Below, one piece after another: positions 59,283 to 64,000 of a stretch of 64,000 bases of DNA. The DNA is taken from positions 1 through 64,000 of the forward strand of contig QANU01029692.1 of assembly GCA_003254905.1 (NCBI GenBank). Reading direction: 5' to 3'. A model generated the notes under the pieces. It was not told the DNA's origin. It worked only from the letters and a program-made list of their open reading frames with translations, and searched no databases. The translations under genes and the position numbers were made by a program. Each line of letters opens with the position of its first letter. The first letter of the stretch is position 1. The DNA is from Nissolia schottii (taxonomy: Eukaryota > Streptophyta > Magnoliopsida > Fabales > Fabaceae).

Positions 59283-60457
59283 TCATGTGTTGCAAGAAAT
59301 CAAGGATTGAATAGAGACTTGGTTAGTTGAGTGATTAGTGGAAGGAACAAGTAGACTAGGGGATTGTTGTGTGTTTGTGTGGAGGACTAGCGGAGTGATT
59401 TGAGTTTGTTGGAATAATTCTTGTAAGCATTGAAACTGTTCTTGTACGACACTGATCCATGGAGCTTCTGCATTTTCATCTTGTTGCAATTCATCTTCAG
59501 TACCTTCAAGTACCTTAGTTGAAGAAACTTGATTGACCTTGGGGCATCCAGGCCTGAAATTTGGGGGAAAACCGTGCTTAGTGAAACACTCATCAACAGT
59601 GTGACCAGTGCGGTGACAAAAAGTGCAAGACTTAGAATTTGAATGTGGTGCTGTAGGTGCTTGTTTGTTCTTCACAAATCGCTTCTGGCTGTAATTCTGT
59701 TGAGCAAGAGCTAACACCTTCACTTCGTCACGACCTTCATTAATGAATTAAACCTCTTGTTGAACTACTAAACCGAAAATCCTATTGATTGGAGGTAACG
59801 GATCAAGCAACAAGATCTGAGAGTGAACATTTGAGTATTGATCATTCAGGCCTCTAAGGAATCTTAGGATATGATCCTGACCATGATAATCCTTACATCT
59901 GCATTGTAGTTCGCAGGTGCACAAAGAAATAGGATGCAAATTTTACAATTCACTCCAAATACTCCAAAGACGATTAAAATATTTGGTAACTGAAAGTTCA
60001 AGTTGTTTAATGTAACACATCTCTTCTTGGAGATCAGCTATCTGCATCAAGCTGCCTAGAAAAATGTTGGAGTTCTCGCCACAGATCGGAAGCCTTTTCA
60101 TGAAATAGGATGCTCTCAGAGATCTTCGGAGAGAGTGCGCATTGTAACCATGCCGGCACCATGGTATTGTTACGTTCCCACGTCAGGAATAGAGGATTGT
60201 CAATCTGTGGTTCAGCAATGGTGCCAAGCATGAAACCAAGCTTATTTTTTGAGCGAAGTGTGATTGTCATGGCGCCAGACCAGGAGGAGTAGTTTTCATC
60301 AGTGAAAGGTGAAGAAATGAGTTAGAGACCAAGACTTTTGTTGGGATGCAGAAAGAAATGGCTATTGAGATCTGTAAGAGGATTAACCACAGGAGGCGGC
60401 AGTAGTGTGCGTGGGGGCGACGTGAGAACAAAAGGCTGAACCAGTTCCAGATCCGCC
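59283..60457 (-). pseudogene. Ty1/copia gag fossil, copy 2
   Basis: The minus strand carries most of a copia gag: MADLELVQPF and FFLHPN at the start, MTITLRSKNKLGF and LFLTWERNNTMVPAWLQ next, then HILRFLRGLNDQYSNVHSQIL, and a zinc knuckle CTFCHRTGHTVDECFTKHGFPP (C-x2-C-x4-H-x4-C). It is the longer sibling of 35290-35734 and shares that copy's 5' flank. The two copies are products of segmental duplication. It is a broken fossil without a visible pol. Confidence 0.75.
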
Positions 60458-61075
60458 ATTGAAGAAAAAAATTGAAGGTAAACGAAGAAAATGGATCTCA
60501 CCGAATGAATATGGGAATCAACCTGATTCCACCGAACAGAACGCAAAATGGAGTAATTTCATCGAACGAAATCATAATCACATCGAACACCGAATGAACA
60601 AGATCAAGCTCGAACGAAATTCAAACAACCAGAGAACAACGAACAAAATGATGAGGCTCTGATTACAACTGACAGAGCAACCACAATCGCCGATTGAATC
60701 ACTGAATATTAAATTAAAAATGCTCTTAGTACACCCAAATTGCATATACCCATCATACACCACCTAATTATACGTAATTAATGATCATTATATGTATAGC
60801 GTACAATTTCTAAAATTATAAACAACGCGTTCCAATCCCGAACTCATTCTTGTCATTATTTTCACTCATCGTCATCCTCTCCATCCTCTCATCCTTATTT
60901 TGTTATCTTTATCCTCGTCATTCTCTCATCATCGTCATTTTTTTATCCTCCTCATCTTCATCCTCTTATCATGTGAAAGTTGATTAGTTGGTTTTCTTTT
61001 AAAATGGATAAGATCTACCTTTAACAATGGTGGTTTACTTACTTAACAATGGCGTATGTTGCAGAATATGATATC
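60458..61075. repeat. Duplicated block shared with 35735-36370
   Basis: The copia fossil's 5' side and the pyrimidine-rich stretch match 35735-36370 at high identity. No gene is supported. Confidence 0.7.
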
Positions 61076-61080
61076 TGGTT

Positions 61081-61475
61081 GGAGTGCACAAACTTTACAT
61101 GACTGTGTGCACAAACTTTATATGACTGAGTGCACAAGCATTACGTACTTGTGTACAACACTGTGATTTTACTCAAACATAAATAAGTTCACAATCTTTA
61201 TAAATTTTTAGTGGATAAACTTTATAACAATTACATACATGTGCACACATACTTTTATACATGTTAATGCATAAACTTTACATATATGCATATTACTTAA
61301 TCTATAGTTAAGTAATATTGCAGAATATGATATATGATTAGAGTGCACAAACTTTATATGACTGTGTGCACAAACTTTATATGACTGAGTGCACAAACAC
61401 TGTGATTTTACTTAAACATAAATAAGTTCACAATCTTTGTACATTTTCAGTGGATAAACTTTATAACAATTAGTT

Positions 61476-61524
<49 letters not shown>

Positions 61525-62220
61525 TTTACATATATGCATATTACTTAATATATAGTTAAGTAATATTGCAGAATATGATATCTGATTGGAGTGCACAAAC
61601 TTTATATGACTGTGTGCACAACCTTTATATGATTTAGTGCACAAACATTACGTACTTGTGTACAACACTGTGATTTTACTCAAACATAAATAAGTTCACA
61701 ATCTTTATACATTTTTAATGGACAAACTTTTTATTAATTAGTTCACATACATGTGTACACACACTTTTATACATTCTAATACATAAATTTTACATATATG
61801 CATATTACTTAATGTATAATTAAATATTTTTGTAGAATATGATATCTGATTGGAGTGCGCAAACTTTATATGACTGTGTGCACAAACGTTACACGACTGA
61901 GTGCACAAACATTATGTTCTTGTGTACAATAGTGTGATTTTACTCAAACATAAATAAGTTCATAGTCTTTATACATTTTTAGTGGACAAACTTGATGACA
62001 AATAGTTCACATTCATGTGTACACGCACTGTTATACATTCTAATGTATAAAATTTACATATATGCATATTACTTAATGTGTAGTTATGTAATATTATAGA
62101 ATATGATATTGGATTGGAGTTCACAAACTTTATATGACTGAATGCACAAACATTATTAGTGTCTTTGCACAAACATTATGGACTTGTGTATACGAATCAC
62201 GAATCGCGTGCACGCACATT
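61081..62220. repeat. Satellite array 3 (about 4.5 units)
   Basis: Unit starts at 61081, 61340, 61588, 61852 and 62116 give periods of about 248-264 bp. One unit contains an (AT)n expansion at ~61478-61516. The downstream edge joins the Kunitz flank unit (CGAATCGCGTGCACGCACATTTAAG) exactly as array 1 does at 8500. Confidence 0.88.
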
Positions 62221-62960
62221 TAAGTGTGAAGTGGAGATCCGTGTATTCGTAGTGGGACCAAACATATTTAATATAGAGTGTATGTATAATATATGATATT
62301 TGGTGTATTTATAACATGACTGATATTAAATTTGGGCAAGTAGGTTAGGGCTTTCTATCCATGCAATTGATCTCTAATAAGAATTTTCCATGTGTACTGT
62401 TTTGTTATTACACGTTTTGTTCTCAGACCGCACACAATTATTCCTCAATAACAAAATCGACAAATTGCTATGCTATCCGCACCATCTTCACCAAGTTTTT
62501 GCCACATGCTGTTATTCATGAATAACAAAGGACAATTTGTCGTTTTTAATTGAGACAATGACATATTGAAACGAATCTTTTTTCTTTCTTCAAGTTACAG
62601 GGTGCATCCACCCACCACCAAGTCTTGGCATATCATGAATAGATTGATCAAAATTTGTGGTCATGTCACTTTTTATATAATTTTTATAAATTTTTTATTT
62701 GTTAAAAAAATGTGTAAAAATTTATATTTGAGTTTATGATGTAATTTTTCACAAATATTATATTTAAAAATTTTAAATTATTATATTAAATCATATACAC
62801 ATTAATATGTCATATTATATTATGAAATAATAATAAATTTTAATAAGTTTAATTTTAAAATTGTTGAAAACAAAAACAATTAATAAAAGATGCATGTTAG
62901 AAACTACCCCTTTAAATACGTTGAGGAGGGAGTGCTAAAACGCACTGTCGCATTGATGAT
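62200..62960 (+). repeat. Kunitz-cluster 5' flank unit E (no gene attached)
   Basis: A close copy of 8490-9257, with the same order of landmarks, leading into a second copy of the foldback element. Confidence 0.75.
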
Positions 62961-62964
62961 CATG

Positions 62965-63520
62965 GCTAAGGGTGGAAATAGGTTAGGTCGGCCTATTACT
63001 CATAAATACTCATATTTTTACTAAAAAATATATATTTATTTTACTTTCAGTAAGACTTAAACCCAATACCTCCACCATTTAGATCAATACTTTATCCACT
63101 AGAGTAGCATTACTTTTTACAATATTTTATGCAATCATATTTATTAATATAATTTTATTATTTAATTTTTTAAAAAATAAACCATAATCTAAAGAATCCC
63201 TAGGACTCTCTCACACTTACAGTACTCTCATCTCATCTGAATAATGTGAGAGAGTATTGCTGGCATTTTCTTATTTATTTTTTGGTTAGTCAAATGCCAT
63301 ATATTCTATTTATGATCTTACTATCACATACTAAGCAACAGAATTGGTGATATACATAACAAAGTTGAACAAACTTTTTTGGGTTATGGACTTTGATTTC
63401 TTAATGATAAAATCAATGGATGAAAATTTGATTTTCCTCTCATATAAAGAATATTCACATTGCTCAAACTTATCTTTTAATCTATTTCTTCATGGATATA
63501 CCCCAGCAGCTTGCAACTTC
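62965..63520. mobile_element. Second foldback element copy, rearranged
   Basis: It begins in the same context as 9267 (GATCATGGCTAAGGGTGGAAATAGG) and follows that copy through AACCATAATCTAAAGAA and CTGAATAATGTGAGAGAGTA to TTGGTGATATACATAACAAAG. The right inverted arm is then replaced by other sequence, so it is not a complete foldback. Confidence 0.55.
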
Positions 63521-64000
63521 TGCAGGATAGGCAAATTAAAAAAAAATACTTAATTAGACCATGTTGAATGGAGTAGAAATTGCAGCATTTGCTACCAGCT
63601 ATCACACTTTATTTTTTTTTTTTTAAGATGAAGACTAAAAGAAAAGGACACACATTAAAATGTGAAGATGGCAATCAAACTTTACAAGATTGAGGGCATA
63701 AATATTATTAGTGTCTTTGTATAAATATTACGGACTTGTATATGCGAATCATGAATCGTGTGCACGTTTGTTTAAATATGGAGTGGGGATCCGTGTATTT
63801 GTAATGAGTCCAAATATATTTAATATAAGATGTATGTATGACGTATGATATTTAGTGTACGTGTAACATGATTGAAATTAAATTTGGGCAAGTAGGTTAG
63901 AGCTTTCAATCCATGCAATTGATCTCTAATAAGAATTTTCCATGTGTAATGTTTTGTTATTACACGTGTTGTTCTCAGACCGTATACAATTAATCCTCAA
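63521..64000 (+). repeat. Kunitz-cluster 5' flank unit F (runs off the window)
   Basis: This is homologous to 9965-10435, in the same order after the foldback element. The window ends inside the CGTATACAATTAATCCTCAA landmark. By analogy with unit B, a Kunitz promoter could lie roughly 1 kb beyond the window. Confidence 0.7.

Overview
The window looks like nuclear DNA of a flowering plant, most probably a legume (Phaseoleae-like). The evidence is two intronless soybean-type Kunitz trypsin inhibitor genes, a 13.7-kb SIRE-type Ty1/copia element with an envelope-like third ORF, Ty3/gypsy elements primed by tRNA-Asp, and a plant mobile domain (PMD) gene relic. Only two genes look intact and host-owned: the Kunitz inhibitors at 12609-13214 and 37645-38241. 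A third copy, at 11445, is cut off just after its signal peptide. Most of the rest is nested mobile elements and repeated flanks of the inhibitor genes. No tRNA, rRNA, CRISPR array or operon-like organisation was seen.

Layout: 1-2633, 44-bp-arm hairpin and a broken minus-strand PMD gene. 2680-3680, degenerate telomere-like repeats and compound trinucleotide microsatellites. 3687-8010, a minus-strand Ty3/gypsy-like element lacking one end. 8010-11525, repeated Kunitz 5' flank units, a foldback DNA element and the truncated inhibitor. 12532-16345, Kunitz gene 1 with its 3' flank, split by a solo LTR. 16555-30297, the SIRE element, itself split by a ~3.2-kb solo LTR that contains the 279-bp assembly gap. 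30683-35084, a second copy of that solo LTR, split by a smaller solo LTR. 35290-37560, a copia gag fossil, satellite, and a MITE. 37559-39463, Kunitz gene 2 and flank. 39464-46551, a gag-only Ty3/gypsy element with both LTRs. 46552-51750, the far end of the duplicated flank, AT-rich DNA, two gene-less Kunitz-flank relics and a CACTA-like end. 52040-59250, a SIRE-like fossil split by a large LTR that is itself split by a smaller one. 59283-64000, a second copia gag fossil, a larger satellite array and two more gene-less flank units.

The main biological story is a Kunitz inhibitor cluster that grew by segmental duplication and was then invaded. The two intact paralogues have diverged at functional positions: gene 1 keeps all four cysteines but has Leu at the P1 site; gene 2 keeps the Arg-Ile reactive bond but has lost one cysteine. 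The paralogues carry LTRs of the same broad family at exactly the same position with the same target duplication, although those LTRs are clearly different sequences. The satellite arrays resemble the inside of a MITE found in the window. Several LTR families carry arrays of short palindromes.

Single-N joins at 337 and 43226, each flanked by a direct duplication, are probably assembly artefacts. All identities and counts were made by eye.
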